A stretch of DNA of 64,000 nucleotides from Balanoglossus misakiensis (Eukaryota > Hemichordata). The notes under the pieces are model-generated. The model made no database searches and was not told where the DNA came from. It was given only the letters and a program-made list of their open reading frames with translations. Where the stretch lies: assembly GCA_040954595.2 (NCBI GenBank), contig CM082581.2, positions 4,526,001 through 4,590,000 of the forward strand, read 5' to 3'. Shown here in pieces: positions 23,021 through 41,400 of this stretch (position 1 is the first letter of the stretch; each line of letters begins with the position of its first letter). Position numbers and translations under genes: made by a program.

Positions 23021-24127
23021 CATAAACGGTTTCTTGTATCAAATAAAATTAATGGAAAAGGGAAGCACGAGAGAGAGACTTGTCCCTTTAACTGTACTAT
23101 TAGTTCAATTCGTCCGTGTACATAAAGCTAAGAGTGTTGACTCGTACAAAGACATATGCTTCCACTGAAGAATAGAAATTGTCCTTGAGATAGCTCCACT
23201 TTCAAGAACGTCGCGTTGAACTCCCTGAGTGGATAAATAGGGACCTATTTATTAAGGTGACCAGCCCTTCACCCTTGGTACAGTTGGGTTGACAGTAGAA
23301 TCTCACCAAGAATGCTGGATGTGTGTCAATTGAAGACAGAAAGACACTCTTTGGGTGGTTTGCACTAAAAGCATATCCAAGATTATTTAACGTGGCGACA
23401 GTCCGTGGGCAGAGTCTAGCGCAGCGCCCCCATTCGGCAAGGAACCAAGGAACTTTGCGGGTGTCCTAAAGGGTCCTTTCCAGCAAAGAAAGAAAATCAC
23501 CAGCAAGATAAGGAAGCATAACACGTCCAACCCGGAAGTGAACAAGAATCATAGCCACCTGCTTGGTTCATGTGATTGATAATAAAGCTACGCGTTGTGG
23601 TTTTTGGGAGAAGATCAACTTAACCGTTGATCAGGGAAAACCCTTAATGTGCATAAGGTAAGAGTGAAGATTGGGAGAGCGTAATTTACTGGAAAATTTC
23701 ACGAACGCACCACTGTCGCTTGGATCCGGAGTTGCTTGGGTCCCAAGCGCCTGTGGAAAGAAATGTCGAGAAAAGTATAAATCACAATCAAAATTAATTG
23801 CGAGCAATTTTACATGGTTGCAGATTCCTCAAAGGTTATGATCATACACTGTCTCCTGAATGGATGAATCTGTCCACTGTTAGATGAGATGAGAAATAGT
23901 TCATACAAGCAGTCATATTATATTAAATGTATAGCAATGACGTTACTGGGTGAATTAAAGTGTATCTGCTCAACCACGGTCAATCCACACAATGCATACA
24001 ATGTTCGCTAACAATTCTCAATGCAAAACATCAGAAAAAATAAAGTAAGACTTTTATTTTCGAGGCACACTTTACCTTTATAACATGATTATGTATTTAT
24101 TATCAGGTTTAAAATCAAGAGTGGAAA
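23021..24127. other. Intergenic; possible 5'UTR exon of the C19orf12-like gene
   Basis: No coding exon is seen. A CATAAG|GTAAGA donor-like site near 23660 and an acceptor ATTATCAG just before the C19orf12-like ATG suggest a 5' untranslated exon around 23.5-23.66 kb, but this is inference only. Confidence 0.3.
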
Positions 24128-24299
24128 ATGGTTGAATTTTTATTCTATTATGATCATTTGATGGAACTAATGGCAACAAATGAGGAACTGAAGAAATCCG
24201 CCCGAGGTATCATGAAACAAACGCTGTGGTCAGCAGGTGGAACTATGGCAGGTGGAGTGGTTGGTGGACCAATAGGGGCTTTGGCAGGTGGTCTTTTAG
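24128..24299 (+). CDS. C19orf12: C19orf12-like exon 1
   Basis: 172 bp from ATG to TTA G|GTAATT (phase 1). It carries the N-terminal helix and most of the glycine zipper. An acceptor-like ATTATCAG lies about 20 nt before the ATG. Confidence 0.72.
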
Positions 24300-25232
24300 G
24301 TAATTGTATCCATATTGCTGTGATTAAAACCGTTTTAGGTCCCATTTGGTTATGTATATTATATACCATGGGACCTTGTGGAATCGGTTGCGTCTGTATG
24401 GATGGATGGATGGATGGGTGGTAGGTAGGTCCGTCCACATCAAAAACTTGTTTGAACTTTATTACTGATGTACCAAAGATTTCGATTCAGTGGCACAATA
24501 CAGGAAAATAAAAACAAAGTCTCTTACTGTCAACTGTAACATTAGAATATAAACATTTGATTGCAGTGCCACTGATAATTAAACTATTCGAAACATTAAA
24601 TTAAGCCTGTGCTTGTTTTATTGAATTTGCAACAAAAACAAATTAAATGTCTTTACATGTAGGTGTGCATCTTTTGAAGTTGATTTGTATCAATTATTTC
24701 TAATTTTTACACATAACGAGAACACACCTGTGTAAATCATTAAATGACCCCCCTCTGCTTCCATACAATGTAAACACAGATTGCTACTATTCTGATTACT
24801 ATAGTGGTTCAATTCTGATATCAAATGTGTATGTTCTAATGTTACAGTTGACAGGAAAAAATGTTCTTATTTCCCTGTCTTGTGCAGCTCGGTCAAAATC
24901 TGTAGTATATCCCTGTGCCCTTGAATCCTTCTATTCAGCTGCTACGATGAAGTATAAAAAGATCCCCCGCATCGCTTATAAACAAATGTTATTTTTACTG
25001 TTTTTGTTTTTCACCAGGAGCTGCTGTGGGCTACGCGACTTCTGATGACTACCAATCTCTCTTGACTGCTCTACAAAATCTGACGGACGAGGAGAAGGCG
25101 GAGTTGGTTGATCGTGTCCAGCGACTTGTTGGAAGCGAGCTGCTCCGTGAACTGACCAGGTGGATTGGCATTTCGTCCAACCACCGCTTGTTACTCGATT
25201 TAGTGCAGTCATTTTTAGCGAATAAAACGTAA
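24128..25232 (+). CDS. C19orf12: C19orf12-like glycine-zipper protein (whole gene, 2 exons)
   Basis: Spliced length is 387 nt, 128 aa, close to the ~141-152 aa of the human protein. An N-terminal helix is followed by a glycine-zipper hairpin (AGGTMAGGVVGGPIGALAGG and on, about 37-62) that would insert in a membrane. The C-terminal half is helical (LTDEEKAELVDRVQRLVG). Human C19orf12 is a membrane protein of mitochondria, ER and their contact sites, mutated in MPAN neurodegeneration with brain iron accumulation. Its biochemical role is unsettled. The assignment rests on the glycine-rich region followed by an L-T/P-x-x-E-x-x-x-L segment and on overall length. It lies between the TIR receptor and GOT1 in the same orientation, with no evident functional link. 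Confidence 0.72.
24396..24420. repeat. (ATGG)n microsatellite
   Basis: A short ATGG/TGGA run in the C19orf12-like intron. Confidence 0.9.
25018..25232 (+). CDS. C19orf12: C19orf12-like exon 2
   Basis: 215 bp, acceptor TTCACCAG, completing Gly and continuing GAAVGYATSDDYQSLLTAL to TAA. Phase agrees with exon 1. Confidence 0.75.
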
Positions 25233-26262
25233 GGACGAGGATATTCGTAGTAACACTGCTGATGTGCTGTGGGACCAGAAAGTTTGGGGAATGAAAAATG
25301 GAAACAGTCAAGTAGTTACCTTTCACGTACCGACCCGAAATATTTCGACAAAAGGGACAAAGTGTCTTTCTCGCTGTCCTTTTTCCGTTAATTATTGGTG
25401 GCAAATCAGTTGCAGAGCTAATGTGCAGCCAATGCAATTGATGACAACCAGCAGTGCAGTCACAGGGACCTAACCCGTGATTTCCCTGCATTGAAGCTGG
25501 GTTTTACTCCGAGGATCAATTCTGACAGTAGCTTACAGAGTGTTCATAAATACATTATGGAATCTGACTCATGCACCAGATACCACGGTATTAGTGGTCC
25601 AAAGTGATCCTTCTATTAGTGAACATTGATCTCACAGACTAGGTATAAATTTCATTGCATTGTGTTGGATTGATTTTGGTGGTATTGCATCAGTCCAAAA
25701 TGATACGTTTTATCTGCACACCAGATATTAGTTGCAGCTACATACAGTACTTTTATATCTACATGTACTCAATTTGTCTTACCCTATGCCATTTTCCATT
25801 CTCATGTTGAACTGAAGTCTTTCAAAATTCAGCCGTTTTGCATTTATTTATAAAAAGATGTTTTACTAGAATGTACATTACTGTGATATTTATTTTAAAT
25901 TTTATCAGTAATGTTTTTTAGGCTGATTGCTATTCTAAGAAGAAAACCTCAGTTACTACTCCGATTTGACACTGTGTTAAAATGATGTCCAATCCCTGCA
26001 AACCAAACAGATATCTCTTTATATGGCTATAAGGCAAATGTCATTCAAGGAAAGTCTGGAAAAAATGATACATTAAAACATTAAACATTAGTGTAAACTG
26101 TTATCAGTATCATCAGTACTTGGACCACTTAATTTAAACAAGGCAATAATGTCATTACAAATAATGCATCTCATTCTCTAGATCTTGCATGGTTTTGCAA
26201 ATGTATTTTATTGCTATGCTGATATCTCATGTAAATAACGGTGTTGTAATTTTTTGATAACA

Positions 26263-26268
26263 AATAAA
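26263..26268 (+). other. Candidate poly(A) signal of the C19orf12-like gene
   Basis: AATAAA about 1 kb after the stop codon in an AT-rich 3' region. Other AT-rich variants occur nearby. Confidence 0.35.
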
Positions 26269-26504
26269 TCCAGTTTTCAGAAACTGCCTGTCCAATTGTG
26301 ATGAACATTGTTTTCAGGAATGTGCTCTATCTGTTATCTGTTATGATACAGTCATGTATCACAGTAATGGAATAATGATCTCTGATCAACATATTCAACG
26401 ATAAAGTTTCAATGAGGGGAGGGGTGTAGCAAAAACCTTTGCTATCTGATATTGAACTATGACATACGTCACCCCTTATCAGATTCTACAGCGTACTAAG
26501 CAAT

Positions 26505-26975
26505 TTTTATCTAGGTCAGTGACTGTTTATCCACAGGTACCTGTGTGTTTATCTATAAAAGGAAAACTGTCAATTTTTCGAGAAGTACCAAAGCACGCAG
26601 ACTGCATCAGTATAAACATACCTGAGCAATTGCAAAATTTGTGTTCCCGTCAGCCCCCCCCCCCCCCATAAATTGCACCCCTTTGTTTCCCCTAACCGTT
26701 TAGGGGAGAACCATTTGATGTCTGGGGGCAGTGACGGGATTTGGGCATGTGAGCAATTTTTTTTCAGCCACTGTTACATGATTTTTTTTATTGCCAGTCC
26801 GACTTTTCCCTCAAAGTATTGCAGAAAAAAACATTCTTTTCCTCCACACCATGTCATCTTCACAATTTCCTTCATCCACCCCTTCAGAACTCAAATGGTT
26901 TTCCCCTTAGTATTTTTTATCTAGGTCAGTGACCGGGTTTCGCCATAAAAGGAAAACGGCCAATCCTTTTCAATA
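26505..26975. repeat. Diverged direct repeat, intergenic
   Basis: The block TTTATCTAGGTCAGTGAC followed by CATAAAAGGAAAAC-type sequence occurs near 26507-26570 and again near 26917-26965. The first copy has extra sequence in its middle. A poly-C run lies between them (26652-26667). The element type is not recognised. Confidence 0.6.
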
Positions 26976-27111
26976 CCTCGCGTTTTGCTGGAAAAATGTA
27001 GAGGACTACCCAGAGGCATTTTAAATAAAAGTAAATAGTCAATCAAGCAGTAAAATCATGGAGCTACTTATTAATTAAATTAATTACACGGTGTTTCTCA
27101 GTTGATATCGA

Positions 27112-27123
27112 CGCGCCTGCGCA
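27112..27123 (+). promoter_or_regulatory. NRF1-like site in the GOT1 promoter
   Basis: CGCGCCTGCGCA matches the NRF1 palindrome (TGCGCATGCGCA type) at most positions. It lies about 100 bp before the GOT1 ATG in a locally CpG-containing stretch. NRF1 sites are common in promoters of metabolic housekeeping genes. Confidence 0.5.
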
Positions 27124-27134
27124 GAAGAGCATAA

Positions 27135-32993
<5,859 letters not shown>

Positions 32994-33887
32994 AAGTCGT
33001 AAGATCATGACAGGTTGAAGCCACACTTTACCAACGGTGTTATGCAGGGTGGTTGACCCTCACTTAACTTGATCCGTCGTAATCAGCTCTTGGTTGTCAT
33101 GTAATTTTGCTAGTGATATATATTAAGAATTTTTTGTACCCGGACTAGGTTTGGTTGTCACATTATAGTAGGATGTGTGGAAATTTGGCACAATGCACTA
33201 AGAAGATGGTATTCTTACTGTAATTATGCGCTTGGCTGTTTTTCGATGGCATTGCCGTGGCTGGGTAGTTCTATACAGATCTTTCTAGAATATTTTATGT
33301 AGTTGTTTGGAACAATTTAAGGAAATTGTCTGAAACACCTCTGTCATCGTCAAAGTGAAGGTGTGCACTCTGCGGCACAAAATCTTGAAGTAATAATTAA
33401 AATCCTGCATGTCGTGTGAAGATTTGCGACAGAAAAGATCATATGTTTTGCTGGATTTTGTATCGCTCTGCTTGAGAAATATGTATTGTGTGCCTGTGTA
33501 AAAATTCACCAACTGCTTATTGAAATTTAGAAACGGCTAGGTGAGATTTGAAAACTGCTTGTTGAAATTTGAAAACTGCTTGATTGGTTTCTAGTGGTGT
33601 AAGAAGTCATTGAAAACTAACCCACTGTACACTGAAATACTAGGTGCTTACCACCCTCATAACTACATGTAGTTTTCATCTGTGTCACTGTTGCCCCTGA
33701 AACCTTGAACTTTAACTTGTACACGTATCTTTTTTTAAGCTCTACTTATTTTAGTTTGGTTTTTAATCACAAAACATTTCATGATTTTATATGTATGTTT
33801 TTTGCGTGTGTGCACACGGGTTACCTTTAACTTGAATTGAAACTGAAAATATCTAAAGGGAATATTGAATGGCCACCCAATTTAAGA

Positions 33888-33893
33888 AATAAA
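33888..33893 (+). other. Candidate poly(A) signal of GOT1
   Basis: AATAAA about 0.9 kb after the stop codon. A second AATAAA near 34911 is followed by strongly GT-rich sequence and may be used instead. Confidence 0.35.
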
Positions 33894-34703
33894 TCTAATT
33901 AGACTATTGAACAAAGAAATACGAGTTTTAGGACTCGCAACAGTTGTGGGAAGTGTCATGGTTCACAACTCAGCCAATGAAATTGTTTTGCAGTCAAATT
34001 TGGCAGAGAAGACACTGTACCATAACATGCATGTTTATCATCCATCAATGTCTTGATACAATCCAACATGGCTGCCAAGCAGGAATAGTTACCGTTTGTT
34101 TGGTGCCATTACTCAGACTTGCCTCAAATAATTTTGTTCAGACTGAGCACAATTAACCTCAGTGGGGGTCATTTTGATGTGGTGGATTGCAACTAAAATC
34201 AGCCACATCCAGATTTACTGGTATGATATATATGCAAGTTAGTTTGTATGATATGTTTCCATGGGACTTCCCAGACAGCAATTAAAAATTGTCTTAGACT
34301 TTTCTCAACTGTTTCGAAAATGTTTTAATTAACAATACCAAACCTGCGGCAGTTATCAGTACCAGAGGTATCATCATGTACATATATTGTTTAAAAATGT
34401 GCATTTTACTTTTTTGGTACCATTTGCTTCAGATATAGCTATAAACCAACATCACAACATTTTATCCAATAAGTACTCAGTTACAAGTGATGCTGTCTCA
34501 GAACAATAATGCTGCTTGCAAGGTGTAGATGTTATCATGAAGTGTAAATACATGTAACTCAGCCGTACATCACCACTACCATCTCAACACATGTAAATCA
34601 GAGTAAAAGATCACAGTGAAAAAAAAAGCAGCTTAGTAACATGACAAGAGTCAATTTCATGATTGAACATTTGTTACATAATCTATCATTTCACAAAAGT
34701 AAA

Positions 34704-34720
34704 GGACGCCCTCTAGTGGC
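34704..34720 (-). promoter_or_regulatory. CTCF-like motif between convergent genes
   Basis: On the minus strand GCCACTAGAGGGCGTCC matches the bilaterian CTCF core (CCASYAGRKGGCRS) at nearly every position. It lies in the 3'-3' space between GOT1 and LDB1. Confidence 0.45.
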
Positions 34721-37700
34721 AGCATGTGCTGTACTGTGTTTGGTATATCGGTAATGGTCATCACAATTTCTCTTGCTAATCCTTGTTTTGTGGCAAAGAA
34801 ATACGTAATCGGTATGTGTTTTCATTGTAGACTTTTCTGTTGTATAAAGATGTGGAATGTTGCTTTTTCATTGGTAATACTTAGAGTTTATGTGATTGTT
34901 TCTGAACTAATAATAAAATTGTGCATGTCACAAGCAAGAGACTCGCTGGTGAGTTTTGTGATTGTAAGTGTATATGGGGAAAGCTAGGCATCAGTGCAAT
35001 GTCAGTGTTTTTCTTAAGGGCGGTACCCAGGTAAATGTTACCAGGGTTCCCCTTGCTATATCAATGCAGACATGTCAGTATTGGATAGCAGAAGCGTTAC
35101 TGGGGTTTCCAAGTCATTTACCAGTGTTTCCAAGCCTGAGCATAAACACAATGTCAATGTACACAATCATGTGTCTACAGCATGAAGGGGGTCGAAGGAG
35201 CTAACAGGATCACGTTGTGCCTGTTACTGGTTCTGTGAAAATCTGGTATTGCTTATAAGTGCCTTCGTGCAGTGTGTTTGTGTCTGTCCGTCTGTAAAAT
35301 AATAAAAGTCTGTGTGGGTTCCATTCCTTGCAAAATAAAACACAGAACAATTTATTTGTTGTGAAACGCTTGACCGTTGTTCTTTTTCAGTCTTTCTTTT
35401 TATTTGTGGAGATTTCAAACATGCCCTCTAAAACATACAGGAAATGAGTTTTAATGATCACACTAAGAAAAGCAAGAAACCAAGTATGATACACGACAAG
35501 ACTAATTGGATTACAGAACACCCATTTTTTGTTAATTTATTCAAAATACTCCAGAAAGTCATATTATCAAAGTGACAGTGTCACGGACATTCCGAGAGAG
35601 AAGTTATTCAAACTTTTGTATAGCAAGTATACACAGGTCAGAATTGTTCAACAAATTGGAAATAACTTTCGCTTCACTTTCACTATAGAGGGCATTCAGA
35701 GAACAGAATTTGAAAAATATGTACAAAAATACAAGTCTGGTGGTATATGATAATTGGAGACCATTTTGAATCAAAGAGACTGGTACAGATGACAGGAAGC
35801 AGAATCAAAGCAAAGAAATTATTAATAAACATTCACAACTGATTTAATGGCTAATTGACCAATCATGAAGCTTCTCACACTGACACTGAAATCATCTGGA
35901 AAGAGACTAAATCAGATTGGCTGATCGTCCAACCAATCAAATTACAGTTGATAAAAATTTGATTTTCAAAGCCAAGATATATACCATTATGTAGTTGCTG
36001 TTTCATTGAATAAAAAAATTGTGACAACTAGCCATCTGCATATATCACGCCGGAGTTTAAATCTTGGAAAAATTCAGGGCTTAAAATATATCTCATTTCC
36101 ATGGAAACACATAAAGTACTAAGCTACACATCTTTCTCTCATTTTTCACTAAATAATGTACTTTTGAATATTACATACAGTTGAAGCTGAAAAGTCAGCT
36201 TTTTTAAAATAGACGATAATTTGTTCATTCATCTCCCAAGATCCCCAAAAATCTGAGATCTGCCCCATTTTTTTTATATGTATAGAGGTTGTCAAGTATT
36301 GAAATGACTAATAGTTTCCACCAGTGCTGTCATTGATATTTGCACATACAACCAAAACTGACAAGAAAATCGTTCAAAGAGGGAATGCCATCAAACCAAT
36401 CGAATCGTCTACATCTAGTTACTCCTACCATGAACCATACATCTGGATTATTTATCAATATCATGAGCATTAGGTTGGTTTTCAGAGTGAAATCAAGCCT
36501 GCTATGAGTTGCACAGTAAGTTGTTCATGATTTGTAATCCAAACATTATCATACAAACTTTAGCAGCAAACACTTGTCTTGCAGTTACTTTTATTATTAA
36601 AACATAACAGCTGTGGTGATACTGATGCTTGGTTTATATAAACCCAGTGGTGGTCGACATACTGGAAGGTGTTTTGAATTTCCATGTCTCAATTCTCTTT
36701 GAATGCTTTGTAAATTGATTAAACATACAACTGGATTAAGCCTTATATAGACTGATGATTAATACAGCATATTGCAATTTTTACAATAGTGACAACAAAA
36801 CTGAAAGAAGGTTCAAATACATGTGCGTGCTATTTAAATGAATTGTACGAAATCTAGTTTGTATTATCTGGAACAGACAAAATAATCATTTACTATAAAT
36901 TGAATTGCATCTGGAGTATCTGAAAATTGTGGCTTCAAATGAGATTTCTAGTCTTGGAAAAAAATATACCCCGCACTGCTTGATAGAATTTACAGTGACA
37001 TATTTAAAATCCAAAAACGCTGAAAATCTCTGACACAGAGACAATTGACACAAAAGCCCAATTATGAGCAGATACAATTACTCAGTGACTGTTGCACAAA
37101 ATATATAGCTCAATTTCCAATTTCAAATCAAAAGCTTTTAGCAGCAGACCCACCAAATCGACCGCACAACGAAAAAATAAACACATAATTCCTGTTGCTT
37201 GCCTTTGAGTTCGTACACACGAAAAATGGCTACAAAATGAAAGAAATGACACATATGCACACATTTCAGCAACCAACCACAAAAGTTGATATGTCAGAAT
37301 GTTCTAGTTTCTTTTACAGTCAGGCTTTTTTCTGCACAAAATGTAGTTTGCTCATTGTTGTATGTAACCTTCCCACGATTCTACAAATCTCATTGACATT
37401 TTCCTCATCACAAACATAGGCAAATAACAAAAAGAACAAATTTCCCATAAACAATGAGCCCCCCTTTCTACAAGTAGTTGTGGAGTTCCCTTGAAAAGCT
37501 ACAAGATATACTCTGGGTCTGAGATTTCATAAATTGCATGTTTTACATGTGCAACCGAGTTGAGAATGAAATTTGTGATTGAATTGCATTTTGAAAGTGT
37601 GTAACACGGCCCTATCACACATTGAAACAGACCACATATAGTTTTGTGTTGCAAGATATTCCATGGGAGTATTTTGTACACACAGCAGTGGTTGGTTTTA

Positions 37701-38244
37701 AAACTCTCAACTGCTGATAAAAATCTCTCTCAACTGACCTTTCGTCTCAAGCTGATGAGTGATCCTGTCTCTCTTTGAGTGCGGTGGCCCAATTCGCCAA
37801 CAAAATCAACTGGATCACACCAAGATGTCAGAGAAATCAGGACTGAGTAACTTACTATCGGATCAATGGGCTTGTACTGAGCTGAGTTTTTAACAAATGG
37901 CTTTGCAATCAACTGGACTCAATGAAAACAACTGAGGTTTTTTTGTCGTATTATCAAACGGCAAGACACTAGTTACCGCACTGTGCTGCACCAACCGAAA
38001 AAATAAAATTCATTCAGGGCAAATATCTGATGTGGGTCGATCTTGGTCAGTGAATTCAAATTCCTTATAATCTCATCCTACTATACATTTTGTAAAAGTG
38101 GGGACCATTTTCCACACAAGCTTACTGCACACTCCGATCAGGTTCCTGAGTTAGGACATTCTAGAAACGTTTTAAAATGAGCCCGGCGATGTATTTGACA
38201 ATGTTTACAAGTCGTTGTTGTTGTTATTGTTTGTTTTTGTTTTT

Positions 38245-38478
38245 TCAGTCGTTGGCAGTGCTCGTCTTTTCGGATTCTTGTGAGGTGGGTGCTGCGGACG
38301 TGGTGGCCACTTTCTGTTCGGCGTTCCAGGGACTCTGGTTGGAGTTCTCAAACTCCTCCTCGGCGTCTATGCCGTTGGTGGCGTCGTACTGCGTGTTCTG
38401 TAAACGGGTGATCAGTCGCTCGTCCTCCTCGCCGAACTCACCTCCCATCAGAGAGGGCTCCCCTACGACCATGACGTC
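38245..38478 (-). CDS. LDB1: LDB1 last exon: LIM-interaction domain and C-terminus
   Basis: 234 bp including TGA, acceptor CTGCGCAG. It encodes DVMVVGEPSLMGGEFGEEDE then RLITRLQNTQYDATNGID, nearly identical to the vertebrate LID, and a divergent Ser/Thr/Glu-rich tail ending KTSTAND. Confidence 0.97.
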   Translation of the reverse strand, partial: DVMVVGEPSLMGGEFGEEDERLITRLQNTQYDATNGIDAEEEFENSNQSPWNAEQKVATTSAAPTSQESEKTSTAND

Positions 38479-41400
38479 CTGCGCAGAAGAAGAAAGCAAT
38501 CATACGTTCAACGAAGCGCATCACAACTTGGATATACACATGTATACACATGCGATCTACTGACATCATCTATCACATAAACCAGATTCACTACTTAGAA
38601 ATAAATTATATCATGCTTTACATGTCATTTTTACATGAATGATGTTTCAAGAGTGTTCCAGACGTTTGTAGCCAGAATGACACTAAACCTTGCAGAAGAA
38701 ATTTTACAGTTTTACTTGAAGTGAGTTACAGATAATACTAAACAGACTGTGATCTAGTGAATCAGCAATATTGATTGAACATTTGTGCGCCTCTGAAGAA
38801 TTTGGTTTTCATTCACTGTGATGATAAACATCAGGGTGCTTGTGAAGACAATTCACACACATTTAAACCAAACACTAACAGAGACTTGAAATTCTCTTGC
38901 CAGACTCCACGAGTTTCCAATTATCTGCCAAGTTTAGTAAAACTGGTACATATCTTGAAACATAAACGTAAACTGAAAAGTGAGTGGCTAGAAAGCGTGG
39001 TCTGAGAGCTTCCACCTGTATGCCCCCTATATGGTCCCATCTAACAAACAGAGCATCAATGGGAGAGCAGAAAAACGAAGGCCAGTCGGGAATTTTCATT
39101 TGGCAGCAAACTTCCGACAATCGCACATCGCCGATATCTCCCTGCCGCCGGAGAACTAAACCACAAAATGACTGTGTCAGCAGGGTCAAGAAGAAATTTA
39201 GGATACCTTATTAATCACTTTTAGATTTTTACAGTGCAACTGAAATGTGAAGAACAGTTTGTGTATTTTTTTTTTTGAGATCCACACAGAACATGAAATG
39301 AGTCGGTAAATATCCAAACGTCATTTGACTTGCTCTTGGTGTCAGATAGGGCCATTTACACGGGAACATTCTAGCCTTCAAACGACAATTTGAAAATTTC
39401 ATTCTTTTCACGAAATCTACCACAGTCTATTCTGGAAAACTGCTGACTTAGTCTGAATTTGTTAAAACCAGGATAATAAAAATATACAAAGAAAACAACT
39501 GAGAGAAAAAAATGAAGAGATAAATAAATATAAATAAGAGAAAAGAAAACTTTAAAGATAAAGGAAGAAAGGTCACAGCAGAGAAATTATAGAAATACAT
39601 CTAAAGTAAGAGAGGCCCAAAAAACAGTATTCAGCAAATAAAAACAAAAACTAGTTTGAATGCTTGGATGCTGGCAGTGTACAAAAGTGTGCTATACAAG
39701 AAAAAACACTAGACATCATTCAACAAAGAGAGTGCATAGTTGGAGCATCGAAGCATTCAAACTACAAGTAAATAGAGAGAAAAATGAAAATATAAGGGTA
39801 GGGGTTGCATACAGTGGTAACACTCTCAACCTGAGAGGTTAGGGGGAAGTTGCCTGCTTGCTTCTTCTTCCCGCCTGCGCCTTGATTGGAAGCAGAATTA
39901 GGTGGCATGTTGTTACCCGAGGGTGTGCTTCCGCTCGTCGCCGACGACTTTCGCTTCCGTCTCTTACTCGGCGGTCTGCTGTTCTCTGTTCAAACACAAA
40001 AAGCACAACATAGACAGGCAAGCGGTTACATTCCAGCTTTAAAATGGCTGTCACGTACGTACGTCCGTGGCGATCGACTGTCAGTCTACAACTACACACG
40101 TCTAACTTTTACCACTTCAGAGTCCAGTAAATTCACGTTTTGAACGATGAAATAAATAATGACATAAAAAAAACGTCTCTCAGCGCTTACTTTCCTTTCC
40201 GTCCTCCGCTTGAATATCCTAACACTGACTGAGGTCAGGAGTCATGTGACATATTTCTTATGAATTAATTAATATCTGCGAAGAGTTACACCTCTCGTTA
40301 TGTGTCAGTGTCTGGTCAGCGTCCTGACAACCAGGACAACAGTTTCGGCTTTTGTTGGTAACGCTGCATGCTAGACGGTAGTTTGCTTTCCTTACCTCGT
40401 ATTTTGTGTTTTCCCTTTGTCATGTATGTATCACCAGGCGAAAAGTCTTGTAAATTCTCTACAATACAATGCCAAAGTAGGGATTCTCAGGCAAAAGACA
40501 GCAATTGCAATTTCCATAGAAACAGTCACATGACTCCTTAGTTTGATTCTGATTTGCTCTCATTGTCTGCTTGTTCAGTGGAGTGGGGGAGTGAATCTTG
40601 GGGGAGATAGGTGGTTGTCACACACTCAACAAAATGATAACAAACAAAATAACCAGGGATAAAAAAACAAAAAATGAAATGTCTTTCTAGAAATCAAAAA
40701 CAAAAATGTCTGGAGTTTCTGTGCCTTGGCGGGGCCGAAACTGACGAAAAATGGTTTTTACATTTGTGTGGCAATGTATGATGAATGAAAGCAATACAGA
40801 AACAGGCTACATGAGCCATGTGTTGATTGGAGAAATTCATGGATCTAGAACTACTTTCTACATCTACTATTATTTAAATACAAAATGACCTTAAAACCCA
40901 TTACGCAATATAGTACATCAATTCTTCTGCCTTATAACCCAGACACCAATGTCATTTCACTGTGTGATAAAATGTCACCACAGTGATATGTACAACAAAA
41001 CATGCACATCTGGACACATACATGTACAGATTGCCTGCTCGGGCACGCGTACACACACACAAACACACACGCACACGGCACCGGACTAAGCGACACCAGG
41101 TGATTCAGCCTAAAAAGCCAACTACACCAGACAGGCTAGGCACTACTGATTATAAAGCGACATCTAAAAAATGAGCTCGTTCAACCCCAAAAAGGCCAAC
41201 CAGAGAAGTCAAAATTTATGACAATAAAGAATGAAGACAGAAATGAGGGAAATATTGACAGTGCTGAAGCAAAGTACACCTTTTATGAACACCCACAACA
41301 TCACATTTACACATTACAATGTTTACTGTCACACCCTTTCGACATTGCTATCTTCCAGAAAATGGAATCAGATTTTGCAGTAGATTATGACAAACTTATT

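Larger units (their letters stand above)
32994..38244. other. Convergent 3' region between GOT1 and LDB1
   Basis: No coding exon is recognised. It probably holds the 3'UTR of GOT1 at the left and of LDB1 at the right. The open frames inside (for example 35529-35750) have no recognisable domain. A short tandem TGAAATTTGAAAACTGCTTG repeat lies near 33517-33585. Confidence 0.55.

Noticed and set aside
35529-35750. Possible small gene between GOT1 and LDB1
   Set aside because: AT-rich, starts at TTG, no domain; adjacent fragments in other frames do not assemble into a recognisable pseudogene.
38984-39214. GC-richer block with open frames on both strands
   Set aside because: It interrupts an LDB1 intron and looks slightly coding-like, but I cannot identify a protein or inverted-repeat ends.
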